Source: Atriophallophorus winterbourni
Lineage: Eukaryota > Platyhelminthes > Trematoda > Plagiorchiida > Microphallidae
Length of the DNA stretch: 64,000 nucleotides
Direction: 5' to 3'
Assembly: GCA_013407085.1 (NCBI GenBank)
Contig: JACCGJ010000573.1
Coordinates: 124,001-188,000 of the forward strand
Shown here piece after piece: positions 54,198 through 63,480 of this stretch. The notes below the pieces were generated by a model. It was not told the DNA's origin, made no database searches, and was given only the letters and a program-made list of their open reading frames with translations. A program made the position numbers and the translations under genes. Every line of letters starts with the position of its first letter. Within the stretch, counting starts at the first letter, position 1.

Positions 54198-54743
54198 ATG
54201 AGTGATTCTAAACGCGTTATTTTGGTTTCGACGGTCATCACAATACCCTGCTTTATTTCACAGGACCCTGAGTATTGGTTTCATTTTTTAGAAACTGAAT
54301 TTAGTTCTAAAAATATTATTGATGACTACACTAAGTTTTCACATTTAACGCAGAAACTCCCCGCGGATGTGTTATTACAGGTACGCGACGCAGTCGTGAC
54401 TGCACCCATAGATGACCGCTACCGTATCGTCAAACAAGCCGTGATTTCTCGCACGGTTCCGTCGGAACGATCTAGGCTACAGCAGCTGTTCGGCAACTTG
54501 GAAATTGCCAACAAAAAGCCATCTACCATACTAATGGAAATGCGCCTCCTGCTCGGGTCATCGCACATGGACGAGTCCTTACTAAAGGAACTATGGGTCC
54601 AGCGTTTACCTCAGTGCGTGCAACCCATCTTGGTTGCTGCGAGAAGCACTCTGGTATCTGAGCTTTCGGAGATGGCGGACAACATCTCTGAATCTATCCG
54701 TCCCTATCCAGATGCCCATGTTTCTACAGTAACCGCAGGATGA
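54198..54743 (+). CDS. gag: Gag of LTR element B, N-terminal part
   Basis: From the Met at 54,198 the frame gives FISQDPEYWFHFLETEFSS, then TQKLPADVLLQVRD and RSRLQQLFGNLEI. These are the features of the CsRn1-type Gag N-domain (an acidic, Trp-Phe motif, then a LPxxV-like block and an RLxQLF helix). It meets TGA at 54,741. The same frame continues after it with DVLAEVAALRNEVRNLAL, then a second TGA at 54,870, then the finger. Gag is thus broken only by two stops. Confidence 0.8.
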   Translation: MSDSKRVILVSTVITIPCFISQDPEYWFHFLETEFSSKNIIDDYTKFSHLTQKLPADVLLQVRDAVVTAPIDDRYRIVKQAVISRTVPSERSRLQQLFGNLEIANKKPSTILMEMRLLLGSSHMDESLLKELWVQRLPQCVQPILVAARSTLVSELSEMADNISESIRPYPDAHVSTVTAG

Positions 54744-54902
54744 TCACGCACACATGCTAATGTAACGGAAGTTAGCATTGCGGATGTGCTGGCTGAGGTT
54801 GCGGCTTTACGCAATGAGGTTCGAAACCTTGCACTCAACAATAAGTCAGTATCTCGCACCCCATCCCGCTGAAACTCGAGTAGTCACACTCGGTCACCCG
54901 TT

Positions 54903-54956
54903 TGCTGGATACATCGGAAATACGGCGACGATGCGCGACGTTGCATCAAACCTTGC
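54903..54956 (+). other. CHCC zinc finger of Gag, element B
   Basis: In frame with gag beyond the two stops, CWIHRKYGDDARRC then IKPC gives C-x2-H-x9-C-x3-C. The C-H-C-C order, unlike the usual C-C-H-C of retroviral nucleocapsids, is a hallmark of the CsRn1 lineage. Confidence 0.75.
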
Positions 54957-55454
54957 GCTCATCGCACATCGGGGCGACAGCTAACGACGACTACTGTCGT
55001 CGGCCCGAAGAAATTACGTCGTCTTGTCCACATCAAGGATAAATCCACGGATCTACGTGACGGACCAAATTCCAGTAAAGGCGTTCGCACAAGCGCCAAA
55101 GCGCGCAGTAATTGTCAACGCTCGAAAATCCACCGACACACAAAAAGCCCATTAAGAGCTTTCGTCGAACCGGATAAGCGTTTATCGCACATGCACGTAG
55201 ACCTCGTTGGCCCGTTACCACCTTTAAGTGGCTATAAATATGTCTCCCCTGCTAGGCAATCACCATTTGCCTATGGAGATAACATGACGCGCTTGCGACA
55301 CGGTAGGAGTCGTTTCCACCCACCATCCCCGCGACTTCAAGCCAAACAGTCCCACATACCGAAGGAGTTGGCACATTGCCAGTATGTCTTTCTCCGAAAC
55401 GACATGGTAAAGCAACCTCTTCACCCTCCTTTTTTCTGGACCATTTAAGATGAT

Positions 55455-56625
55455 TCGGCAGTCCCGAAAAACAGTTGTGATTGATCGCGCCGGTCGACAC
55501 GATACGGTTTTGATTGACAGAGTCAAACCAGCGTTCATGGACAATGCAGTTGACTCAGCTAATCCGCCAGACCCAATCAAAGCACCACCGGTGATAACCA
55601 CTACCTTAACCTCGACTATATCAACGCCTGCCACCACAACAGCTAGGCGAGCGAAACGGCAACCCGTAAGGTTTGCCGACCATGTAGCACAATTTTAAAG
55701 TGTTATCACTTGGTTTATGCCCGTGCATGTTTTACGTACCTCATCACTATAACTCGGTCGTGGCCAAAAATCCATGCACCAGAGAGTTTTTTTCTTCTTC
55801 TCACTTCTCAGGCACACATGCACCTCCAGCTTTGGAAAACGTGGCACGCACCATCCCCAGATCACAGACGCCTGTCGCCATCCTATCCGGTAACATGGAA
55901 TGCACGCATCCTTCGTGTATCCCCTCGGTACGCATGTACCTCCCGCAGTGGAAACCGTGGCACGCGCCACCCCCGGATCGCCGACGCCTGTCGCCATCCT
56001 CCCGGTAGCCCCTACCCGAGCACACGCCGCCCAACACGTGCGATCTCCCAAGACGGTCGTCATTGACCGTGTCGGCAAGCATGACACTGTCTCAATCGAC
56101 AGAGTCAAACCGGCTTTCATGGACGAGGAAGTTATCCCACATGACCCAACGCCAACCCCGGCACCACTGGTCATTACCCCTCCTGTACCCACAGCTAACC
56201 TAGAGCCGGCCACTACAGGAACAAAACGTGCCAAACGGCAACCCGTTCGATTCGCTGATTTTGTTGTAAATAGTTAATACTTTCATATCTTTTAGCATAC
56301 ACGCGTGCATTATTTCGTACCTCATTCTAATCACTCGGTCGTGGCCCTAAACCCATGCACCAGGGAGTTTTCTTTTTCTTTTTTCCCTCAGGTACGCACC
56401 CATTCACCGCTGATGCCACCGAATCGCGCACCCTTCCTGGTCCACCTACGCTTGCCCCCAACTCACCCGGTAGCCCTAACCACCAACAAGAGCACAATTG
56501 TTCCAACATGCCTGTCACGTCACACAAGGTCCTTACCAGCCCAGATTGACGCGCCAACCGATTCTCCTGGCGCGGCCGTTTACCATCCTTCTTCGGGACG
56601 CAGGAAATTCTGAGCAGGGACAGTG
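55455..56625 (+). repeat. Tandem duplication (about 582 bp) in element B 3' region
   Basis: The integrase tail (KTVVIDR, then DTV and IDRVKPAFMD) appears at 55,465-55,545 and again at 56,048-56,128. Each is followed by a Pro/Thr-rich stretch, RAKRQPVRFAD and a stop. The next segments also repeat (actcggtcgtggcc at 55,752 and 56,333; ccatgcacca). Both copies of the tail are open, with clear divergence, so the duplication is not recent. Confidence 0.78.
55811..56015 (+). repeat. Nested 116-bp tandem duplication
   Basis: ggcacacatgcacctcc...ggaaaacgtggcacgc...cagacgcctgtcgccatcc at 55,811 recurs about 116 bp later (55,927, ggtacgcatgtacctcc). A looser third relative starts near 56,390. It is a small repeat within the larger duplicated unit. 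Confidence 0.65.
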
Positions 56626-56997
56626 TTTTCAAAGCCTCTGGTTCTTGTTGTCAAGCCTACGAATGCGCCTGTTTCTGTTCAAATTGAGTTCATACTAAGA
56701 CCACGCCAAACGGGAATATCCCGCTAGCAGCTGTTCACTCCATGTGAGGCGGCTCGGCAGTACGTTCACTAACATGTGAGACGCTACTTAGCTTAGTTCT
56801 GATCGGTTCACCGTACATCCTACTCTCGAACCACCGAAGATCGACCCACGCAGACCGAGCGCCCTGGCTGACTTCTATGTGACTGGTTGCTGAGAGACTA
56901 CGTTCCTACCCGTGGTAACCTGATACCCGCATGCCCCACGCTACTGGCGACTCCCGATCAGAAGTCTTCGCTGACCAGACTTCTTGGAGGGGGGCTG

Positions 56998-57178
56998 TGT
57001 AACACCGCTTGTTTTGCCTCATCAAAACATTGACCTTGACAACAAATAACTTCCGTTCGTTCGTGCGTGCATCGTAAACGCTCTGTACACGTTTTGGCTA
57101 CCGCGATAAACCTTCCATCTCCTGTGCTTTTTCTCCAACGTTCTTGGGGACATTATTGTAGTAATCTGGTTTACTACA
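56998..57178 (+). repeat. 3' LTR of element B (181 bp)
   Basis: From TGTAACACC directly after the polypurine tract to GGTTTACTACA. It matches the 5' LTR over its last 135 bp with a handful of differences, and directly abuts the RT of element D. Confidence 0.8.
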
Positions 57179-57442
57179 CCTGCACAATGCCTCATTTATC
57201 TGGACGACATTATCGTGTTCGGACGAACAATTGATGAACACAATCAAAATCTACATCGTGTATTTGAACGTTTACGTGAATCTGGTTTAACGCTGCGTTC
57301 AGAGAAATGCGAGTTTTTACAGAGAGATGTCAAGTTTTTGGGTCACATACTATCCGATAAAGGCGTTTGAACGGATCCAGACAAGACCGATAAAATCGCC
57401 AATTGGACGACTCCTTCTAACTCTCACGAAATTAAAAATTTC

Positions 57443-58039
57443 ATGGGTTTAGCCTCATATTATCGAAAATTTATTAATAATTTTGCTTTCATTGCCGCAC
57501 CCTCACATCGCTTGACGCATAAAGGGAGAAAATTTCAATGGACAGCCGAGTGTGATCAGGCCTTCCAGCATTTGAAATATCTGCTAACATCATCACCGAT
57601 ACTAACACTTCCAGATGTCAATCCAAATGCTGGGCGCTTCATTTTGGATACTGATGCGAGTGAAATGGCAATTGGTGCTGTTCTATCTCAGTTTTCTCCA
57701 GATGGTACTGAACGGGTAATCGCCTACGCCAGCAGACAACTTTCTAAACCAGAACGCAACTACAGTACCAAGAGACGTGAAATGTTAGCGCTTGTATTTT
57801 TCCTTCAGCACTTCCGGCCGTACCTTTTAGGAAAACCCTTCATCGTTCGTGTTGATCATCAAGCACTGCAATGGTTGCGTACTTTCAGAGATCCCCTGGG
57901 ACAGGTGGCGCGTTGGCAAGAAAAATTGCAAGAGTACAATTTTCAATGTATCTATCGACCAGGTAAGCGGCATGCCAATGCTGACGCACTTTCGCGTGCA
58001 ACTTCAGATTCGATTGATGTCATACTGGTAAACCGTTAG
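57443..58039 (+). CDS. RT thumb and RNase H of element D
   Basis: A 198-codon frame: FMGLASYYRKFI (just before and at the start), the RNase H motifs ILDTDASEMAIGAVLSQ (near residue 68), YSTKRREMLALVFFLQHFRPYL (near 113) and VDHQALQWL (near 137), and RPGKRHANADALSR at the end. The catalytic D, E and D are kept. It is separated from the catalytic RT block by one TGA. Confidence 0.82.
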   Translation: MGLASYYRKFINNFAFIAAPSHRLTHKGRKFQWTAECDQAFQHLKYLLTSSPILTLPDVNPNAGRFILDTDASEMAIGAVLSQFSPDGTERVIAYASRQLSKPERNYSTKRREMLALVFFLQHFRPYLLGKPFIVRVDHQALQWLRTFRDPLGQVARWQEKLQEYNFQCIYRPGKRHANADALSRATSDSIDVILVNR

Positions 58040-58287
58040 CGGAAAGTGAATGGAGCAGAAGTCAGCTCGATGATGCATATATGAACAATATTTATCGCCG
58101 CCAAATGCATGGAAATTGTAAACCGACAGGAATCGAAATGGAAGGTAGAAGTTCAGAAGAAAGAACCTTGTGGGCCCAGTGACCTCATTTAAAAATAATT
58201 AACGGTGTCCTTTATATCCAGCCCCCAAACACCACGTCACCTAGAATTGTCGTCCCTAAAAACAAAATTAACGAAGTCATTGATTCT

Positions 58288-59103
58288 GTGCATACGCAAA
58301 TCGGACATCTGGGTCAGCGAAAGACAGTGGTTTCAATTACTCAACGGTTCTGGTGGCCAAATTTACAAAACGACGTGAAGAGCTTTTGCAACAAATGTAG
58401 TTTTTGCTCGCGCATCAAAGCTCTTTCAATGACACCAAAGGCCCCTCTGCAGAACATCACAACTAGTGAACCCAATGAACGACTTGGAGTTGATATTATC
58501 GGTCCACTACCAGAGACACGTTCGGGAAACAAGTACATATTGGTTATGGTTGACTATTTCACTAAGTGGTGCAAGGCCATACCTATCCCGAACCAAGAAG
58601 CAATAACCGTCGCTGATGTAATAGCCTGTGAATGGATTGCTCCATTTGGTGCCCCTCTATCAATCCACTCTGATCAAGGAACAGCGTTTGAAAGCCATTT
58701 TTGCGTCAACTGTGCAAACTTTTCGGTATACGAAACACGCGAACAACCCCTTATCACCCCCAAAGCAATGGTCTGGTTGAGCGGACAAATCGAACGATTA
58801 AGAACATACTGCGCTCTTTTGTCAGTCAAACAAATACGCGAATATGGGACAAACTGTTACCACACTGCCTATTGGCATATCGTGCAACATTACATATCTC
58901 TACTGGATTTACACCCGCGTATTCAACATTCGGTCATGAGCTCCGACTACCGATCGACATCCTCACGCCTGCCGTCTCTGCAGAGACACGTGATCTTGAT
59001 GACTACAGAGCAAATTTACGAGAAACGTTACCCCGCACCTTTCAACTCGCCGCCCAGCAAGCGGCTAAATGTCAGACACACCAAAAGCGAGGATATGATT
59101 TAA
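58288..59103 (+). pseudogene. Integrase of element D, frameshifted
   Basis: The first frame carries the zinc-binding HIGHL-like H...H and CNKCSFC, then the catalytic Asp in LGVDIIGPLP (near 58,490) and HSDQGT (near 58,666). At about 58,700 the reading moves to another frame, which has TTPYHPQSNGLVERTN with the catalytic Glu (near 58,757) and runs to 59,123. After a TAA the same frame continues with VGDHVWLHRPRP and the NPWKGPFVI module to 59,477. Confidence 0.82.
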
Positions 59104-59462
59104 CTGTGCGCGGTCCGTCATAAAAAGTCGGCGATCATGTGTGGCTTCACCGTCCCAGACCAGCAGCAGGCACATCCGGCGCCTTTCAAAACCCATGGAA
59201 AGGACCTTTTGTTATACTTATGGTACGCTCCCCTACATACGTTATGCGTGATGTCAATGATCATACCAGCACATCTGTTACCGTCCATTACAACCAGCTG
59301 AAACCGGCTAACTTTTCCCAACTTCAAGACACATTCGGCAGCGTCGTTCCGCCCGGAAGTGTACCGATTGCGGAACAAACGGTGGAAGTGCCAGCTGAAG
59401 GAGGACTTGCTACCTCACACCTCTCTTGCACTGAGGACAGTGCAACTGCTGGAGGGGGGCGG

Positions 59463-59960
59463 TGTAACAAAGGCTAAATACCACTCTACCTTTAAATTGA
59501 GCGCACGTAATCTTTGTTCTCCTTTTCCCTTTCAGACCGACGGCGAGGTATTTGGTCGTCCGTTGGTCGATACAATGAGTGTTACCACATCCTGGAACAC
59601 AGTGACTTTTCGTATCTTTGACTGCGTCATTGCGCGCACTTTTCGAATTACTTTTTGTACTGCGTGACATCTACCAGCCCCGGCTGTGCATCGTACCATA
59701 CACCTTTGTATTCCGACTTCCGGAGTTCTCATTTGGTGTGTGTGCTATCATTGTGCTTGTTGTAAACTGCAGCTTTACCTCAATCGCTTCAGGAGTTGTC
59801 GGGCGCATGCCAGAAACACGGTGTAGGTCGATAATATTTCTGCGTTCACTTTTCTTACGCGCCTTTGAGTCTCGGATGAAAGGCTCAACCTGCGTCAATA
59901 ATAAAACATTTTTGTACCGTGTTGAGCTACCTGAGCGACGGATTCTGACAACACTTCACG
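59463..59960 (+). repeat. 3' LTR of element D (end uncertain)
   Basis: Begins TGTAACAAAGG after the polypurine tract. AATAAA lies at 59,900-59,905, the usual poly(A) signal of an LTR. The 3' end is estimated; no clear terminal CA or second LTR is available to fix it. Confidence 0.6.
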
Positions 59961-60159
59961 GTACGTTCAACTTGGTTGTATTTCCCACGCTCTTCCACAT
60001 AATCTATTTCCAAATCGCTGTTCTCTGATTTTGCTGTAAATTGTTAATCAATTTATCGCATTATATACACATCGTAACTAGAATCAACATATTCTATTAC
60101 GTTTTTGAAAATTTTTATATATATTTATTGTTATTCAAATTTTAAAAAAAAATCGAACT
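59961..60159. other. AT-rich spacer or LINE 5' UTR
   Basis: Very AT-rich from 60,040 to 60,155, immediately before the ORF1 start codon at 60,160. It may be the 5' UTR of the following LINE, possibly with its promoter; no motif can be assigned. Confidence 0.4.
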
Positions 60160-60267
60160 ATGCCTAAAGTTTCATATCCCTGCATTTCAATTGAATGTGG
60201 TAAGAAGGTAGTGAAAGGCATAGCTTGTGATGTGTGCCAGAGATGGGTGCATCCAAAATGCGAATAG
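60160..60267 (+). CDS. LINE ORF1, first 35 codons, PHD-like finger
   Basis: From ATG at 60,160 it reads MPKVSYPCISIECGKK, then IACDVCQRWVHPKCE and TAG. The C-x4-C, C-x2-C, W-x-H-x2-C pattern is the start of a PHD-type zinc finger, a domain found in ORF1 proteins of some CR1-type LINEs. The stop is created at the deletion junction. Confidence 0.65.
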   Translation: MPKVSYPCISIECGKKVVKGIACDVCQRWVHPKCE

Positions 60268-62321
60268 ACATCGTCCAACTACAAACTAAAGCAATGAATC
60301 TAAGTTGGGAACCAGACGAATTAGAACCTAGTGTAGAAATCAGGTGGAATATTATAAAAGGGCACCTTTTACAACTACAAGATAACTTTGCTCCTCTACA
60401 ACCAGTGAGAACGCGAGGAAAACCACCCTGGTGGAGCGCGTCTATTCGCAAGGCTATTAGATGTCGTGACCGTAGCTGGAGGGCGTACAAATTCTGTGGA
60501 ACTCACAGATCTAGACTGCAGTACATACAGACCAGAAATTCAGCTGTTGCGCTGCAAAGGAAAGCTAAAAGGGACTTCGAATCCCGACTTGCCAAAAAAG
60601 CAAAGATTAACTTGAAAGCTTTTTATGGCTATGTTCAGTCCAAGCGATCATTAAGAGAAGAAATAGGTACGTTAGTGCTGGACGATGGCAATACGGCTTT
60701 GACTGCACCGGAAAAAGCCGATGCGTTGCATTCATTCTTCTGCAGTGTTTATCGGCGCGATTCAGGTAACTGTTTAGAAACTCACGAGTGCAGAGCACCT
60801 CCCTTTAGCTCGGTGGAGGTTAATCAGGAAATGGTCACCACAGTTCTGTCGCAGCTGGACAAAACTAAGTCAGCTGGCCCCGACGGTATACATCCGGCTA
60901 TTCTTCAACCGCTTGCGAATATAGTTAGCCTTGCAATCAGAAATCTTTTCGAAGCTACCTTACTCCAGGGTATACTACCGGATGATTGGAAACGAGCGGC
61001 GGTAATAGCCATATACAAAAAGGGTCCCATTTCGGATGTACGCAACTACAGGCCAGTAAGCCTGACAAGCATTCTTTGCAAGTGCTTGGAAAAAATCATT
61101 CGGCACCAGGTATGTAAACATTTGGTAGCCAATTCCTTACTATCCGATGCCCAGCACGGATTCTGGAAAGGAAGGTCCTGCCTAACCAATCTTCTAAGCT
61201 TTCTGGACGAAGTGACATTACGCCTCGATGAAGGGAGAGTAGTCGAAGTCTGCTATCTTGATTTTCAAAAGGCATTTGACTCGGTGAACCATAGGTACCT
61301 TCTGCACAAACTAAGTATGTGTGGCGTCACAGGTGACCTACATCGATGGTTAGACAGCTTCTTAACTAATCGCACTAACTATGTTAGAATTGCAGGGGAG
61401 TGCTCGCAGGAATCACTGATTCTCAGTGGAGTGCCTCAAGGCTCGGTGCTTGGTCCATTACTTTTTCTTATTTTTGTAAACGACCTGGCAGCGTGCTTGA
61501 GTTCACGCTGCTTCCTGTTTGCCGATGATGTTAAGATCCTAGGAACCGACAGTAGAGATACGCTTATCTCTGATTTAGAAAAAGTAATCGAGTGGACAAA
61601 GACCTGGGACTTGCCACTAAACCTGGGGAAGAGCTGTCTTCTGACGACTGATTTAGCGACAACCCAACTAGAAGTTGGAGAAGGAACTATCAGAATAGCG
61701 GCTGCTCAGAAAGTGAAGGATCTTGGCATTACTATAACAGGCGATTTTAAATGGGCTACTCAATGTGCCGAAGCTGCAAACAAGGCTCGCAGAGAATTGT
61801 TCAGACTTCGCTCAGCGTTATCTTGCCGAAAACCTTCAATCTTCATCCCCTTATACAAAGTAGTCGTGCGGCCTCACTTGGAGTACTGCGTTCAATCCTG
61901 GGCACCGTACTTAAAAAAGGATATAGCATGTCTCGAAAGGGTCCAGCGCCTTGCGACTAGGATGGTTGAGGGTCAGGCAGGTAAAACTTATGAGGCTAGA
62001 CTCGAGGACCTCGGTTTGTTCTTACTAAAGAGACGGCGGCTGCGAGGTGACCTAATAGTAGCCTCCAAGATTCTAAAGGGTCTTACAGGTGATAATATTA
62101 CTGAAATCCTTAAACTTGCACCTAAAGCAGCTACAAGGGGTAATTCCATGAAACTTCTTAAGAGTAGGCCCAGGTTGCTGGCACGTGAGCACTTTTTCAG
62201 CAACCGTGTGGTCAACTTCTGGAACAAGCTCCCAGATTGTATAGTAAGCCTCCCAAATGTGTTGAGCTTTAAAAGGGAATTAGACGTTAAATGGTCTATC
62301 ATATTTCCGCATATTGTCTAA
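60234..62321 (+). CDS. CR1-like LINE reverse transcriptase, 695-codon open frame
   Basis: A linker (residues about 1-200, with a basic GKPPWWSASIRKAIRCRD near 62) precedes RT: SAGPDGIHPAIL (about 213), NYRPVSLTSILCKCLEK (about 270), QHGFWKGRSCLTNL (about 305), YLDFQKAFDSVNH (about 338), SGVPQGSVLGPLLFLIFVNDL (about 398) and the catalytic CFLFADDVKIL (about 427). The thumb and a C-terminal FWNKLPDCIV follow. All catalytic residues are present and there is no stop. The formal start at 60,234 overlaps the ORF1 fragment in another frame and is probably not a native start. Closest relatives in the window are 52,134 and 28,640. Confidence 0.88.
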   Translation: MPEMGASKMRIDIVQLQTKAMNLSWEPDELEPSVEIRWNIIKGHLLQLQDNFAPLQPVRTRGKPPWWSASIRKAIRCRDRSWRAYKFCGTHRSRLQYIQTRNSAVALQRKAKRDFESRLAKKAKINLKAFYGYVQSKRSLREEIGTLVLDDGNTALTAPEKADALHSFFCSVYRRDSGNCLETHECRAPPFSSVEVNQEMVTTVLSQLDKTKSAGPDGIHPAILQPLANIVSLAIRNLFEATLLQGILPDDWKRAAVIAIYKKGPISDVRNYRPVSLTSILCKCLEKIIRHQVCKHLVANSLLSDAQHGFWKGRSCLTNLLSFLDEVTLRLDEGRVVEVCYLDFQKAFDSVNHRYLLHKLSMCGVTGDLHRWLDSFLTNRTNYVRIAGECSQESLILSGVPQGSVLGPLLFLIFVNDLAACLSSRCFLFADDVKILGTDSRDTLISDLEKVIEWTKTWDLPLNLGKSCLLTTDLATTQLEVGEGTIRIAAAQKVKDLGITITGDFKWATQCAEAANKARRELFRLRSALSCRKPSIFIPLYKVVVRPHLEYCVQSWAPYLKKDIACLERVQRLATRMVEGQAGKTYEARLEDLGLFLLKRRRLRGDLIVASKILKGLTGDNITEILKLAPKAATRGNSMKLLKSRPRLLAREHFFSNRVVNFWNKLPDCIVSLPNVLSFKRELDVKWSIIFPHIV

Positions 62322-62703
62322 TAAAAAACTTTAAAAAAAACAAAAAAAACGTATTTTTACATTTTTATCATATCTGTCTAGGCCTGGACAACCTGACAGT
62401 AAATTAGCCCACATGCAGTCTATGACTGTGTTTCACTTTACCTCAACTAGGCTAGTGATTTCATACACCACACATTGTTCACGCATATTATTGCATTGTT
62501 TCCTGAATAGCTGACCTCTCACCGTGCTGGTGAAGAAAAACCCTACCTTACTTTCCAGATATTCGGAAACAAGAACGTGCGGAAATTACGAACTGTATAC
62601 TTGATATCGAAGTGCGGGGTGCTCAACCGCATACCGTCGAAGGAAATCTGGGCGCGTGATTGGCTTTTAGCCACCTTCAGCCCTGTGCAACTTGAACGTG
62701 AAC

Positions 62704-63480
62704 AGAGGAGATCTCCTAATGTGCTGATTAGGACTTGGCCACCTTCTTTGAACGAAACAGGTGGTATGTCATCGGGGCCAGCAGCTTTGAATCGTTTCAT
62801 GGATTCGTTATATGCTTTAATCTCTAAATCATTAGGAAGATCTACGCTAACAAGCCAAGGATCGCACCGCTTCAAATGAGGGAATGATTCTGTTGCAGGC
62901 GACCATCCGAATTGTTCTTCAAAATGTTCGGCCTAGCGTGAGAGTCGGCAATTCTTATTAGTGATAAGAGTACCGTCTAATACAGCGATAGTCTCACTCC
63001 TTTTTTCACAGGCCCCGTCGATTGAATAAGTTGGAAGAGTTTTCGCACGTTACCTCCATTATTTGCTATTTCCATTTGTTCGACCTTATTTAGCCACCAC
63101 TTTTCTCTGTCTAGTCTTATGCTCCGTTTAAGTTCATTCCTTACGTCTCTGTATTGTGTCCAGGACCATGAGGTATTTGGCGTCGCTGGTGAAGAATTTC
63201 TATAGGGCGCTGTGAGATCCAGTGGGACTTTTGGGTTGATTGTGTAGTCTCATAGGCTCTTATTGCGGCCGCTCGCATAATCTCTGCTATTTCCCATTTT
63301 TCATCGGCAGTTGCACCCAGAGCAACTGGGATTGAGTTACTCAAGGTGGTCTTATAAATGTCTTGAACTGCAGGCTGAGAGAATTTTTCGACCGCAATGC
63401 GTTTCCCATTCGTCGGCTTCGTACCAAAGAACTTTAACGAGAACCTACATCGCATCATAATCTGAATCTATGCAGGTACG
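62704..63480 (-). mobile_element. LINE fragment, endonuclease-RT linker
   Basis: On the minus strand the reading goes from DSDYDAM and RCRFSLKFFG (63,470-63,425) through a linker (EKWEIAEIMRAAAIRAYE) to LDGTLITNKNCRLSR, AEHFEEQFGWSPATESF and SMKRFKAAGPDDIPPVSFKE (to about 62,745). These are the segment after the endonuclease and the first RT block of a LINE. Frames shift repeatedly. It meets the end of the plus-strand LINE at about 62,703. Confidence 0.7.

Larger units (their letters stand above)
53920..57178 (+). mobile_element. Ty3/gypsy LTR retrotransposon B (CsRn1-like), internally deleted
   Basis: Two similar LTRs (53,920-54,054 and 56,998-57,178) bracket a primer site, gag, a scrap of integrase and a long duplicated 3' region, ending in a polypurine tract (ggagggggg, 56,986-56,994). 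Protease, RT and RNase H are absent: the reading passes from the start of the protease region straight to HVDLVGPLPPLSGYKYV of integrase (about 55,190-55,245). It can only have moved with proteins from a complete relative. The 5' LTR lacks its first roughly 46 bp and abuts the LINE tail. Confidence 0.85.
57179..59960 (+). mobile_element. Ty3/gypsy LTR retrotransposon D, RT end to 3' LTR
   Basis: Starts inside RT at the catalytic LIYLDDIIVFG (57,190-57,222). It continues through the RT thumb, RNase H (LDTDASEMAIGAVL, near 57,645), integrase and a polypurine tract (ggaggggggcgg, 59,451-59,462) to an LTR. Defects are a TGA near 57,368, a stop after the RNase H at 58,037, a frameshift near 58,700 and a TAA at 59,121. 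The YLDDIIVFG and GRSGNKYILVMVDYF-type sequences place it in a gypsy lineage distinct from A-C. Confidence 0.85.
60160..62703 (+). mobile_element. CR1-like LINE with internal deletion
   Basis: A start-of-ORF1 fragment (60,160-60,267) is followed directly by the linker and RT of ORF2 (60,234-62,321). A 3' UTR then shares ctgacctctcaccgtgctggtg (62,510) with 53,562 and ends near gtgcaacttgaacgtgaac (62,685-62,703). Most of ORF1 and the whole endonuclease are missing. The retained ORF is undamaged, so the deletion derivative may itself have been copied. Confidence 0.8.

Noticed and set aside
55695..56234. Minus-strand frame of 179 codons
   Set aside because: It is the antisense of the GC-rich duplicated 3' region of element B, composed of low-complexity Gly/Val/Arg; no domain.
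59618..60028. Plus-strand frame of 136 codons
   Set aside because: It overlaps the LTR of element D including its poly(A) signal and has no recognised domain.
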